This document shows, in pieces, positions 18,108 to 27,446 of a DNA stretch of 64,000 bases. The position numbers and the translations under genes are program-made. Source of the DNA: Marinilactibacillus sp042660675. Lineage in GTDB: Bacteria; Bacillota; Bacilli; Lactobacillales; Carnobacteriaceae_A. The stretch's first letter is position 1. Each line of letters begins with the position of its first letter. A model generated the notes under the pieces. It saw only the letters and a program-made list of their open reading frames with translations, was not told where the DNA came from and did no database searches. Location: positions 180,676 through 244,675 of the forward strand of contig NZ_JBHSUL010000002.1 of assembly GCF_042660675.1 (NCBI RefSeq), given 5' to 3'.

Positions 18108-18392
18108 ATGGCTATTCAATATGATATTGAAAATTCAGACCAAAGGATGAATTTAGATACTTTAATCCATTACCTGAAAAAAGGAAGAGAAATAGAATTC
18201 TATTATTCTGAAACATTGTACTTTCTGGATAGCGATAGTCCAGATCAGCATACGCTATGGGAAAAAACAACTCAGATAGGTGAAGCTTTTACAGATGTTA
18301 CTGAAGAAAATCTAAGCAAATTATTTATAAAAGGCAAAAGTATTGCAAATATTTTCAAGGGTGGCGAAGCGCGAGTATCAACTATATTTTAA
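18108..18392 (+). CDS. Small immunity-like protein downstream of toxin remnant
   Basis: A 94-residue acidic cytoplasmic protein without signal or membrane segment. The order of elements (NLDTLIHYLKKGREIEFYYSE, an aromatic YFLDS strand, a TLWEK strand, then EENLSKLFIKGKSIANIF) resembles small immunity proteins encoded after polymorphic toxins, where a helix is followed by an REIEF strand. GGAG lies ten bases before the ATG. It directly follows the toxin-like remnant and precedes a terminator. The role is inferred from context. It could be a retained orphan immunity gene or an unrelated hypothetical. Confidence 0.55.
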   Translation: MAIQYDIENSDQRMNLDTLIHYLKKGREIEFYYSETLYFLDSDSPDQHTLWEKTTQIGEAFTDVTEENLSKLFIKGKSIANIFKGGEARVSTIF

Positions 18393-18465
18393 TTAGAAAT
18401 ACAATTAAAAAATATGACGGTATTATTTAATTGTAAATGACTATTACTTTAATCTATATTAAAAT

Positions 18466-18504
18466 AAAAAGAACAAAATCTTTTGAGAGATTTTGCTCTT
18501 TTTT
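18466..18504. terminator. Intrinsic terminator after immunity-like gene
   Basis: A 16-bp A/T-rich stem (18466-18481 with 18488-18503, one mismatch) with T run on the plus strand. It may also serve the convergent PhzF gene. Confidence 0.8.
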
Positions 18505-18564
18505 ATACTTATTTCGTAGAAAAAGATTAATTAGATTGTCACTCGTCTCGATGGCACAGCATTA

Positions 18565-19458
18565 TTAAATAATTACTTCAAACTCATTCACATAAACTGC
18601 AGTACCAGCAATTTCTACGTCGATATTATCTTTGTTTTTTGATACCCGAACCATTACTTGACCTTCTTTTTTTATTTCATGTCCTTGTTCCACTATCAGA
18701 TCGAGTGTGTCTTCAAGATTGCTGTTTATATACTGGGCATAGTACGCGCCCATTATACCGGAGGCAGTTCCCGTCACGGGGTCCTCTGTTGAGCCGGAGT
18801 AAGGTGAAGAGAAGTGGCGACCATGCATGTGTGCATCAGGGTTATAAGTATCTAAACAAAAAGGATGGATACTTGCTTTAGGTATTTCTCTTAATATAGC
18901 AGGGAATAAAGTATTGTTTGATTTCATCTTTCGGAATACTTCAAGATTTTTTATGGGAAGTAGTAAGGTCCAAGCACCCGTACTGCCGTATAAAATGGGT
19001 AAGGTATTATCAAAATCATCCGTTGTTAACCCAATCAAATCTGCTAAGGCTTCTTTTGATCCTTTGAAAGCTTCGAATTGAGGAGGCATTTGTTTCATCG
19101 CTATAAGTATTTCATTATCTGAAGTTAAAATGATCTGTACTGAAAGTATGCCTGATGCCGTCTCAATGGTAATAGCTGTTTTATCTCCCAATAATCCTTC
19201 TATTTTTAACGCGAAGATTGTCGCTATTGTTGCGTGTCCGCAGAGATCTACTTCAGAACCTGGCGTAAAAAATCGTATTCTAAGGTCAGCTACATCAGAT
19301 TTAACTGGAAAAGCCGTTTCATTGAACCCTACTCTTAAAGCAACTTCTTGCATCATCTCATCTGTTAAGTCATCGCCATTTAGGACAATACCTGCAGGAT
19401 TTCCTTTGTTTGCTTCTTTATTGAATACATCATAATGATACACCATTACTGAATTCAC
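18565..19458 (-). CDS. PhzF-family isomerase/epimerase-like protein
   Basis: A 297-residue protein with the duplicated diaminopimelate-epimerase-like fold of PhzF. Visible motifs: YHYDVFNKEANKGNPAGIVL at the N terminus, the catalytic Glu47 in FNETAFP, FFTPGSEVDLCGHATIAT and, in the second half, GSTEDPVTGTASG. Full length for the family (about 290-300). Most PhzF homologues outside phenazine producers have no known substrate, and no phenazine genes lie nearby. It is monocistronic on the minus strand. The ATG at 19458 begins the conserved fold. Confidence 0.88.
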   Translation of the reverse strand: MNSVMVYHYDVFNKEANKGNPAGIVLNGDDLTDEMMQEVALRVGFNETAFPVKSDVADLRIRFFTPGSEVDLCGHATIATIFALKIEGLLGDKTAITIETASGILSVQIILTSDNEILIAMKQMPPQFEAFKGSKEALADLIGLTTDDFDNTLPILYGSTGAWTLLLPIKNLEVFRKMKSNNTLFPAILREIPKASIHPFCLDTYNPDAHMHGRHFSSPYSGSTEDPVTGTASGIMGAYYAQYINSNLEDTLDLIVEQGHEIKKEGQVMVRVSKNKDNIDVEIAGTAVYVNEFEVII

Positions 19459-19639
19459 TCTTCGTTTCCCCCGATTCTATCTCTGTAATTTAAACTATTT
19501 TACCATTGTTTACCTGTTCTTGCTCAACTAGCGTCGCAACGATCTATGGAGTGAAAAGCTTTTGGAAAGTGTTTAGTCTACGCGAAATTATGATAATATT
19601 AACATCGTATAGTAGGGATGGATTTTTTTATAAATCAAT

Positions 19640-19667
19640 TTGACATCTATCAAAACAATGATATACT
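19640..19667 (+). promoter_or_regulatory. Promoter of T-box/MFS transcript
   Basis: Consensus TTGACA (19640-19645) and TATACT (19662-19667), spaced 16, place transcription start near 19675, just before the T-box Stem I. Confidence 0.85.
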
Positions 19668-19674
19668 CATTTAT

Positions 19675-19949
19675 AACTTCATACGATTTAAAAAAGCGTT
19701 AAGAAAGAAGAGTAGTTACTTGAAATGTCTAAGAGAGCCTATGGTTGGTGTGAATAGGTACAGGAAGAGTGATGAAACAAGTCTTTTGAGCTTCTATATG
19801 GATATTTTAGATTGATATATAGATGGTTGTCTCCATTAAAAGACTAGATATTAATGGATATCGAATTGAGAGAAAGTATGATACTTTCATAAAGGATGGC
19901 ACCGTAATTGTTTAATTACTCCTAGGGATTTTTCCCTAGGAGTTTTTTT
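19675..19949 (+). promoter_or_regulatory. T-box riboswitch, predicted glutamine-specific
   Basis: The 643-base gap 19459-20101 is mostly this leader. Stem I shows AGTA (19711-19714), the AGAGAG element, the GGTTGGTGTGAA apical region and TTTTGAGC at its base. The specifier loop reads GAA-A-CAA-G; CAA (19778-19780) is a glutamine codon. Helix GTTACT/AGTGAT above the loop supports this alignment. The antiterminator bulge is GGATGGCACCG (TGGC at 19897-19900), which would pair with a GCCA acceptor end, as in tRNA-Gln. A terminator (11-bp stem 19918-19928 with 19933-19943, eight-T tail) follows. It should prevent MFS expression unless uncharged tRNA binds. Confidence 0.85.
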
Positions 19950-20101
19950 GCGTTTACTGAGGATTATCTCTTTAAATACGACTCACAGAATGGAGGAATA
20001 ATCGTAAAAGTTTTGAAACTTCTAGTAGGCATACCTGCAAAGTCTCAAGGTTGATTTAAGCAAAAAGTAGTATCAAATTATAGATAAGTGGAGGGAATAA
20101 A

Positions 20102-21316
20102 ATGAGTGATTTAAATAAGTTCGATAAAAGTATCGCTATAAAATTATTATCTACGAATGGGTTATCGAGCTTGGGGGAATGGATCTATTTTATAGCTTTG
20201 AATGTTTCCATACTAAGTAGTGGCGGAAATGTGCTTTCTGTCGGCATACTATACATCATTAGGCCAGTGGCAGATATTGTAACGAATGCATTGGTGAGCG
20301 CTCATATTGACAAATTCAATAAAAGAAAGACCATGTTTGCACTAGATTTAATGAATGCCATTTTAATCGGTTCTTTGATCTTCAGTCAAGGTATTTGGAG
20401 TATCTACATAGTGGTCTTTTTTGTTCAAGTTTGTAGTAGTATGTATGTTCCTATTTCCATTGGGTACACTACATTAGCCATCCCAAAAGGTCATTTAAAA
20501 AAATACAATTCCTGGGATAATCTAGTCAACTCAGGTGGCTTTCTAGTGGGACCAGCTATTTCTGGACTGATCTTATCCTTCAGTAATGTGGACGTCGCAA
20601 TACTGGTTAACTCAGTTATGTTGATTATAGCCAGTTTGATTAATCTCTCTTTACCGCATTTGATGATTGAAGAAGAGCCTTCAACTGAAAAAACCTTTTT
20701 TGAGATCAATAAAGAGTCAATGGTCTATTTGAAAACGTTCTTTGACACTAAAAGAGTGTATCTCATATTTTACCTATTGGTTTCTCTTTTGTTTGTTTTT
20801 GCGGCAGGGCTTAACTCTGTGGAAGCAGCATTTGCATTAGAAGTAGTCAATTTAACTGAAGCTGAATATGGATTAATTGTGAGTATTTCTGGGGCTGGTT
20901 TCGTAGTGGGTTCGATCATCAATACAACTGTAGTCGGAAATACAACAATCTATCGATTGATTAATTTTGGTGGCGTCTTATATGTTTTGGGATATTTCTT
21001 GTATAGTATCTCCCATGGATTTATAGTCGCCTCTATAGGATTTTTTATGATCTCATTCGCTCTAGCCTTTATTAATACTGGAATCAGAACCTTCATACAA
21101 TTCGCTTTTCCGGTCAATAAAATCGGACAATTAACAACGGCATTAGGAACAGTCAGTTCTGCCTTGCAAATGATTCTGGTAGCAGTAACCAGCAGTTTAT
21201 CCCTTATCTATCCGATGCGGTTAGTACTGATTGCAGTAGAAATCATTATGTTTACGATGATTATCTTTATCTATGCTTACGGGAAAAAGATCAGGGTTAG
21301 TCATCCGAATATTTAA
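20102..21316 (+). CDS. MFS transporter (DHA3-like)
   Basis: A 404-residue integral membrane protein with about 12 membrane segments, of the major facilitator superfamily, in the DHA3/enterobactin- and macrolide-exporter-like group. The loop 2-3 signature is seen as DKFNKRKTMFALDL. GGAGGG precedes the ATG. Its expression is predicted to be governed by the glutamine-type T-box just upstream, so it may carry glutamine, a related amino acid or a peptide, although DHA3 members are usually drug exporters. The substrate is unknown. Confidence 0.82.
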   Translation: MSDLNKFDKSIAIKLLSTNGLSSLGEWIYFIALNVSILSSGGNVLSVGILYIIRPVADIVTNALVSAHIDKFNKRKTMFALDLMNAILIGSLIFSQGIWSIYIVVFFVQVCSSMYVPISIGYTTLAIPKGHLKKYNSWDNLVNSGGFLVGPAISGLILSFSNVDVAILVNSVMLIIASLINLSLPHLMIEEEPSTEKTFFEINKESMVYLKTFFDTKRVYLIFYLLVSLLFVFAAGLNSVEAAFALEVVNLTEAEYGLIVSISGAGFVVGSIINTTVVGNTTIYRLINFGGVLYVLGYFLYSISHGFIVASIGFFMISFALAFINTGIRTFIQFAFPVNKIGQLTTALGTVSSALQMILVAVTSSLSLIYPMRLVLIAVEIIMFTMIIFIYAYGKKIRVSHPNI

Positions 21317-21421
21317 ATTTTAGAATGATATAACAAGCTACAAAATTAATAAGAATAATGACTATTATTTGATTGATAACAACGCTTATGTGATACTTTT
21401 CTTATAAGGAGGACGTTAATA

Positions 21422-21706
21422 ATGTGGGAATTTGAAGTAAGCAGGCGAGATAAAATGGTTTATCTAATTTGTCTTATTGTCTTAGCAATATCCGTTTATA
21501 TAAATGTCGAGATGGGTGATACTACTCGAAGTGTGATCTTTTCGTACTTGCCAGGATTTTTTGCTTTATTCGTGGGGCTATCTGGTAAGGATAAGGTTAT
21601 AACAAAAGCGTTTAGAGCTATTGTTCTATTTCTTGCTTTCCTATGGCTAGGTTATATGGCGCTACACTACTTAATTGGTTTTCATAATCCTTTTTGGGGA
21701 AATTAA
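21422..21706 (+). CDS. Small membrane protein of unknown function
   Basis: A 94-residue protein with three predicted membrane helices (about residues 13-28, 37-52 and 64-84) and a charged N terminus. No family was recognised. AAGGAGGA lies nine bases before the ATG, a strong signal that it is translated. It follows the MFS gene by 105 bases with no terminator between them, so it may share its transcript. Confidence 0.65.
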   Translation: MWEFEVSRRDKMVYLICLIVLAISVYINVEMGDTTRSVIFSYLPGFFALFVGLSGKDKVITKAFRAIVLFLAFLWLGYMALHYLIGFHNPFWGN

Positions 21707-21884
21707 AATTGAACTATTTAAAAATCGAGTATGTTCTTTAAAATAAAATTTAAGAAATAACTACAGTTGAGTCTGGTCAACTTACGGAAGCATTAGCTCA
21801 TGTACTGTTAGGTATTGTACATTATTAGAAAGAATGAAGTTATTCTAGATTTGTGTCTGGACATATTTAAAAATACTTAGAAAT

Positions 21885-22625
21885 TTATTTATAAAACACT
21901 TCATCCAAAAACAAACCTTGAGAAGGAACGGTTACTCCGGCATTACTTCTAATGCCAGTTTCAAAGACTTCGTCGATACTCTCAGGTTCTAAGTCTCCTG
22001 TACCGATTTCCAGCAAAGTACCCATGATGATGCGCACCATTTTATGCAAAAAGCCTTCGCCGACAAAAGTGAAATGCAAAAGACCACCTTCTCTTTGAAT
22101 CGTAATTTCGTCTATCGTTCTGATGGTTGATTTTTTTGTTTTTTTGAGTGCGGAAAAGCCAATGAAATCATGTTCTCCAAGTAATTTTTTACAAGCAGCG
22201 TTCATTTTATCTATATCTAATTGATTAGGATAATGAAAGCTATAGTTACGTTCAAACGCAGAAGGCACAACTTGGTTCCAGACATAATAGCTATATTGTT
22301 TACCACTAGCGTGATAGCGTGAATGGAATCTTTCGGGAACTTCTTTTAATTCTTTAACAATAATATCTTGCGGAAGATAACGAATCAGATGTGCTTGCAT
22401 GGACTCAAGATTCATAGTCGATTCTGTTTTAAAGTTAGCGACTTGTCCGCGGGCATGCGTGCCAGCATCTGTTCGACCTGATCCGACGATTTCAAGTTTT
22501 GTTCCATTCATTTCGGAAAGAATATTTTCTATTTTACCTTGAATGGTTTTATCTGAATCGCCAAGTCTTTGCCAACCGGAATACCGACCGCCATCATACT
22601 CGATTGTCATTTTAATATTTCTCAT
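21885..22625 (-). CDS. truA: tRNA pseudouridine(38-40) synthase TruA
   Basis: Converts uridines 38-40 in the tRNA anticodon arm to pseudouridine. It has 246 residues, full family length. The catalytic aspartate is Asp53 in GSGRTDAGTHARGQ; other conserved stretches are EYDGGRYSGWQ, FHSRYHASGKQYSYYVW, HDFIGFS and FVGEGFLHKMVRIIMGTL. In many Firmicutes truA follows ecf transporter genes; here it is monocistronic, downstream of a small unknown gene on the same strand. Confidence 0.95.
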   Translation of the reverse strand: MRNIKMTIEYDGGRYSGWQRLGDSDKTIQGKIENILSEMNGTKLEIVGSGRTDAGTHARGQVANFKTESTMNLESMQAHLIRYLPQDIIVKELKEVPERFHSRYHASGKQYSYYVWNQVVPSAFERNYSFHYPNQLDIDKMNAACKKLLGEHDFIGFSALKKTKKSTIRTIDEITIQREGGLLHFTFVGEGFLHKMVRIIMGTLLEIGTGDLEPESIDEVFETGIRSNAGVTVPSQGLFLDEVFYK

Positions 22626-22704
22626 TTTATCCCTCTTAATCTATGGATTCTATCTTTGATTGATATTAGTATACCAAAAACATGAAGGGATTATTGATCC
22701 AAAA

Positions 22705-22742
22705 CAAAAACGCTATGGGTATCAACGATGCCCATAGCGTTT
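22705..22742 (-). terminator. Terminator after small gene 22741-22989
   Basis: An 11-bp stem (AACGCTATGGG with CCCATAGCGTT) overlaps the stop codon of the minus-strand gene and is followed on that strand by a TTTTTGTTTT tail. It separates that gene from truA. Confidence 0.8.
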
Positions 22743-22989
22743 ATTCGTTTTCCTGAAAATAATGTGTTAGGTTTCGTTCAGCTGTTTTAAACAAGTTGGA
22801 ATCTGGATTCAGCCGAATGCTTTGATGGTTCAAGTAGACGGAATCGTCCATGAGTAATTCAGGTAGTAATTTTGGACGTCCATTTAACGTGATTTCGTAT
22901 TTGAAAAACAAATCGCCCATGGCATCGATTTGAAAAGTGCCATAGCTTTGTTCACCTTCTGGTATGCGCATATTTTTAATGATTGACAT
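22741..22989 (-). CDS. Conserved hypothetical protein, 82 residues
   Basis: A cytoplasmic protein with no signal or membrane segment, probably mostly beta (YGTFQIDAMGDLFFKYEITLNG). AAAGGTGA stands upstream of the ATG and a terminator follows directly, which supports a real gene. It is divergent from sbcD. No family recognised. Confidence 0.6.
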   Translation of the reverse strand: MSIIKNMRIPEGEQSYGTFQIDAMGDLFFKYEITLNGRPKLLPELLMDDSVYLNHQSIRLNPDSNLFKTAERNLTHYFQENE

Positions 22990-23152
22990 GATAAATTCAC
23001 CTTTCTTTAGTGGATGTAAGCGGTAGACTTTATTATAACAGGATGTTTATGTAATTGCAGTTAAATTCTTGTAAACCAAATATATGTTTCTATGCAAAGA
23101 GGTTTTTGTTAAAATAAAGGCGTTAATGAAAGAGAGAATGGAGAACGTTAAA

Positions 23153-24286
23153 ATGAGAATTTTACATACAGCTGACTGGCATATTGGGAAAATTGTCAAT
23201 GAATTTTCAATGCTTGAAGATCAGGAATATTATTTGAATCAACTAGTCGAAAAAGTGAAAACATCAAATATTGATGTTTTAATTATGGCAGGAGACTTGT
23301 ACGACCGTGCGATTCCACCAAAAGAAGCTGTGACTTTGGCTAACAAAATCATCACTCGCTTGATTAAAGAAGTGGGCATACCGGTTCTAGCGATTGCAGG
23401 AAATCACGATAGCAATGAACGACTAGAGTATGGTGCAGAATTACTGGAAACAAGCTCTTTGTTTATAGAAGGTACACTTAAAAAGACGACAAGAAAAGTG
23501 ACAATTGACGGTGTGAACTTTTATTTATTACCGTTCGCGGACCATGTCACGATTAGACAGTTACTAGAAAGAGAAGACATAAAAGATTTGGAAGATGCTA
23601 CCAAGACACAGGTTGAATTGATCCAAGCAGACATGAATCAGGATGAAATCAATATTTTGATTGCGCATGGCTATATTGTGAATCAGACAAAAGATTCCGT
23701 TGAAGACTCAGAATCTGAGCGACCATTAAGTATCGGGACTGCTGAATTTGTCGACGCCAGTATTTTTGAGGACTTTGATTATGTGGCGCTTGGTCATTTG
23801 CATAAAGCGCAGAAAGTGAAATGGGACAAAGTCAGATATAGTGGCTCACCTTTGAAATATTCAAAATCTGAAGTACCGCATAAAAAGAAAAGCTGGATTG
23901 TAGAGATTGAGAAAAATCAATTAGAGATTGAACCGGTCGAAATTGAGCCATTAAGAGATATGAAAGTCTTAAAGGGCTTCTTTGAAACGTTGATGGAAAG
24001 TGAATCAACAGATTATGTGTTTTTCGAGCTGGAAGATAAAGACTATGTGATGGATGCGATGAACCAGTTGAGAAGACGGTATCCTTTCGCGATGGGTCTG
24101 GAGTATGTCGGTCGAGAGAATGCAGAAACAGAAAAGACCCAACAGACTCAAGAAACGTTACAGAAGAAATCAATGGTAGAAATATTTGAAGATTTTTATG
24201 CTACCTATAATCAGGAAGCATTAGATAGTAAGCAAAAGTCAGCGATCGAACAAATTATGCACGATGTACAAAAAGGAGAAAGATAA
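23153..24286 (+). CDS. sbcD: Exonuclease SbcCD subunit D
   Basis: Nuclease subunit (Mre11 homologue) of the SbcCD complex, which opens hairpins and trims blocked DNA ends. It has 377 residues. Phosphoesterase motifs: HTADWHIGK, AGDLYDR, AGNHDSNER, AHGY and GHLHKAQ. The open frame extends 23 codons upstream without a good RBS; the ATG at 23153 is preceded by GGAGAA and matches the family N terminus MRILHTADWH. It overlaps sbcC by one base (TAATG), indicating coupled translation. Confidence 0.95.
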   Translation: MRILHTADWHIGKIVNEFSMLEDQEYYLNQLVEKVKTSNIDVLIMAGDLYDRAIPPKEAVTLANKIITRLIKEVGIPVLAIAGNHDSNERLEYGAELLETSSLFIEGTLKKTTRKVTIDGVNFYLLPFADHVTIRQLLEREDIKDLEDATKTQVELIQADMNQDEINILIAHGYIVNQTKDSVEDSESERPLSIGTAEFVDASIFEDFDYVALGHLHKAQKVKWDKVRYSGSPLKYSKSEVPHKKKSWIVEIEKNQLEIEPVEIEPLRDMKVLKGFFETLMESESTDYVFFELEDKDYVMDAMNQLRRRYPFAMGLEYVGRENAETEKTQQTQETLQKKSMVEIFEDFYATYNQEALDSKQKSAIEQIMHDVQKGER

Positions 24287-27200
24287 TGCGTCCCTTAAAA
24301 TTAGTGATGAATGCTTTTGGTCCATATAAAGGAAAAGTGGAAATTGATTTCACAAAACTTGCGCAGTCTTCTTTGTTTCTTGTCAGTGGACCGACAGGAG
24401 CGGGTAAGACAACCATTTTTGATGCGATTGCTTACGCACTCTTTGATCAAGCCAGTGGAGACGATCGGCAAAAAGATACCTTTAAATCGCAATTTGCCAA
24501 AGATACAGACCTCAGTTATGTGGAGCTGGAATTTGAGTTAGGAGAGAAACGGTATTTTATTCGCCGTGAACCAACGCAGATCGGTCCAGGAACCCGGTCA
24601 AAAACAAAACAAATCCAGTCTAATGTTGCTTTTCATAAAGGGGATCAAGTCACAACAAAAGTAAAAGAGGCAAATGATGAAATTCAACAAATCGTTGGCT
24701 TAACGTACGATCAGTTCCGACAAATCGTGATGTTACCGCAAGGCTCGTTCAAGAAAATGCTGGAGTCAGACAGCGGAGATAAAGAGAAAATTTTCCGAAA
24801 TATCTTCCAGACAAAGCAAATGGAACAATTTCAGGATCAGCTGAAAGCCAAAGCCAAAACCTTATCTGATCAATTTAAAAGTAATGAACAAGCTATGAAA
24901 CAAGCTTTTTCAACCATTGCGATGGAAGAAGATGAAGCATGGACAAAAGCGATTGAACAGTTTGATATAGAAAATATTCTGGAAAAATTACAAGAAACGA
25001 TCACACAAGAAGAAGATACACTAACTGCGGTGAAAGAAACGATTGCAACACTTCAAAGTGAGTTAAAAACGAACGAACAGATTCTAAGCTGGTTAGAGCA
25101 AAAAGAAAAGAATGTTGCAGAACAAAATGTCCTTGAACAAAAACAAGAAGATATACAGCAAAAAGAAATAGCCCTAAAACAGCATATAGAAGCTATAAAA
25201 GTTGCAGAGGTTAAAGCGAAACTCGACGAAGCGATGAATCAACAGAACAAACAAGAAGCCAAATTGACAGAACTCAAAGAGCAGCAGCAAGAACTGATAA
25301 AAGAGGAAAAAACTCAGTCAGAAAAGCTAACTCTTGCTAAAGAAGCTTTCGATCAGTTGAACAATATCCGACAAGAAATTTCAAAGATGACAGAAGAACT
25401 AAAAACAACGGAACAAATAGAAACGATAGAAAAGTCGCTCGAACAACAAGAAAAGCTCATTGAGAAAAGCCAACAATCAAATCAAACACTCAAAACAGAG
25501 TATCTGAAAGTCATAAAAGATATTGAAAAAAATGAAGCGGCACTTGGATCCATTGAACAGTTACGAGAGAAGATGGCTGAGCTCAAAGAAGCAATGACTC
25601 TTTCCAAAGAGACCTTACAACAATTGAGTCAACGCAAAGAACAGCTAGAAAAAATCTGTGAGCTTCAAAAGAAAGAACAAAAAGTTGTCGTTCAGTATGA
25701 AAAAGCAAAAGAACAAAAAGAAGCGGCTTATCTAAAACTCGTCCAAGGAAAAGCCGACTATTATACCAATCTTGCTAGTATCCTTTCAGAAGACCTTGTT
25801 GAAGGAGAAGCCTGCCCAGTATGCGGATCACTGGACCATCCAAACAAAGCTGTATCAGAGGAAACCAGTTCAACAAAAGAGCACGTAGAAAATTTAGAAT
25901 TAGAAGAAAAACAAACCAATATCATTTATATACAGCTAGGGGTAGAACTGGATAGTCTACAAGCAGATATCTCTAGTCGCTGTAAAGCGCTAGAGATTGA
26001 AGGAGAAACAGCGGAAACAGAGTTTAAAAAAGTTACGGCAAAAGAGCAAGAAGTGAGTGAAGAATGTCAGGCATCTATAAAAGAACTTGAAACAGCAAAA
26101 CAGCAAGTTAGTGAAGAAGCTGAAATCAAAGAAAAGCTAGAAGCCTTACGCAAAGAAGAACGTTCGCTTCATACAGAACAGCAACAATGCCAGTCGACGA
26201 TTGAATTTGCAACAAATAGATCAAAAGAACTAACAGATGAAAAAACGCAACTACAAGAAAACATCACTGGTGGAAACAGAGAAGAGATACAGCAAGCCAT
26301 CAAAGGAAAAGAAGAGTGGATGGAAAAGACAGAAATAGAATACGAAGGTCTTCAAAAAGTCGTTAATGCTACCAGAAGTGACTTAGCTTCAACGCAAACA
26401 GCCATTGAACTGACCGATGCTCAAATTCAGGAAACGGTGCTGCGTAAAGATCAGCTCGAAAATGAATTTAGCCAAGCTAAAGATAGCAGTACGTTAGGAG
26501 CCCAATTTGCGGAGTATGTTTTAGAAGAATCTCAGCAAGAAAAATGGTCAGAAGAAGTAGAAGCATACAAACAGGCTGTGCTCGTCAATCAAGACCGAAT
26601 CAGTCAATTAGATCAGCAACTAAATCAGCTGGAATCACTAAAAGCCAAATCAGTTTACGAGGAAGCGACCACTCAAATCAACACGGAAATTCAGGAAGCG
26701 GAACAAAAAAGAGACACATTGCTGACAACGACTGCTCAAAATAAGCGTGCAAAAGAGACAATCGAAACGTATCACAAACAAAGTGGAGAAGTGGAAAAAG
26801 AGTATCAACTTTACGGCTTACTGTCTGATATGGCTAATGGCGCCAAGCAAACAGACTATATTTCATTTGAACGATACGTTCTGGGGATTTATTTTGAGGA
26901 AATCTTACTTGCGGCCAATCAACGATTCAGTCAAATGACCAATCATCGCTATGAACTACAGAGACAGACAGAAAAAGGCAAAGGATCTGGAAAACAAGGG
27001 CTAGATATGGAAGTATTTGACCACTATACAGGGAAAACGAGAAGCGTGCACACCTTGTCTGGAGGCGAAACTTTTAAAGCTTCATTAGCGCTAGCGCTTG
27101 GTTTGAGTGATGTGATACAAAATCAAAATGGAGGCGTCAGTGTAGATACCTTGTTTGTGGATGAAGGATTTGGAACGCTTGATTCAGATTCACTAGACAT

Positions 27201-27345
27201 GGCGGTTCAAACCTTGTTGGATCTGCATCAAAAAGGTAGACTAATTGGAATCATTTCACACGTAGATGAGCTAAAAACAAGAATTCCAGCGCATATTGTG
27301 GTTGAGAAAACGGCTACAGGTAGTACGGCACGCATAAAAAATTAA
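24286..27345 (+). CDS. sbcC: Exonuclease SbcCD subunit C
   Basis: SMC-like ATPase (Rad50 homologue) partner of SbcD. It has 1019 residues: an N-terminal ATPase half with Walker A GPTGAGKTT near residue 38 and Q-loop QIVMLPQGSFKKML, two long Glu/Lys/Gln-rich coiled coils, a zinc hook CPVCG at about residues 510-514, and a C-terminal half with signature TLSGGETF and Walker B FVDEGFGTLD. All key elements are intact. It is the second gene of the sbcDC pair, with AAAGGAGA in the end of sbcD as RBS. Confidence 0.95.
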   Translation: MRPLKLVMNAFGPYKGKVEIDFTKLAQSSLFLVSGPTGAGKTTIFDAIAYALFDQASGDDRQKDTFKSQFAKDTDLSYVELEFELGEKRYFIRREPTQIGPGTRSKTKQIQSNVAFHKGDQVTTKVKEANDEIQQIVGLTYDQFRQIVMLPQGSFKKMLESDSGDKEKIFRNIFQTKQMEQFQDQLKAKAKTLSDQFKSNEQAMKQAFSTIAMEEDEAWTKAIEQFDIENILEKLQETITQEEDTLTAVKETIATLQSELKTNEQILSWLEQKEKNVAEQNVLEQKQEDIQQKEIALKQHIEAIKVAEVKAKLDEAMNQQNKQEAKLTELKEQQQELIKEEKTQSEKLTLAKEAFDQLNNIRQEISKMTEELKTTEQIETIEKSLEQQEKLIEKSQQSNQTLKTEYLKVIKDIEKNEAALGSIEQLREKMAELKEAMTLSKETLQQLSQRKEQLEKICELQKKEQKVVVQYEKAKEQKEAAYLKLVQGKADYYTNLASILSEDLVEGEACPVCGSLDHPNKAVSEETSSTKEHVENLELEEKQTNIIYIQLGVELDSLQADISSRCKALEIEGETAETEFKKVTAKEQEVSEECQASIKELETAKQQVSEEAEIKEKLEALRKEERSLHTEQQQCQSTIEFATNRSKELTDEKTQLQENITGGNREEIQQAIKGKEEWMEKTEIEYEGLQKVVNATRSDLASTQTAIELTDAQIQETVLRKDQLENEFSQAKDSSTLGAQFAEYVLEESQQEKWSEEVEAYKQAVLVNQDRISQLDQQLNQLESLKAKSVYEEATTQINTEIQEAEQKRDTLLTTTAQNKRAKETIETYHKQSGEVEKEYQLYGLLSDMANGAKQTDYISFERYVLGIYFEEILLAANQRFSQMTNHRYELQRQTEKGKGSGKQGLDMEVFDHYTGKTRSVHTLSGGETFKASLALALGLSDVIQNQNGGVSVDTLFVDEGFGTLDSDSLDMAVQTLLDLHQKGRLIGIISHVDELKTRIPAHIVVEKTATGSTARIKN

Positions 27346-27446
27346 GTCTTTCTTTTAAGAAGTGTCTTTCCTTTAAACATCTGATAAATGAGCGTTATAA
27401 TGAGCGTGTAGAAAATAGAAGTTATTAGATGAAAGGAAGGATTTAA

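Noticed and set aside
19618..19815. 65-codon open frame beginning ATGGATTTTTTTATAAAT
   Set aside because: It runs across the promoter and T-box Stem I, whose conserved bases explain the sequence. It has no RBS.
23084..23152. N-terminal extension of SbcD
   Set aside because: The extra 23 codons lack an RBS and family similarity; the ATG at 23153 has both.
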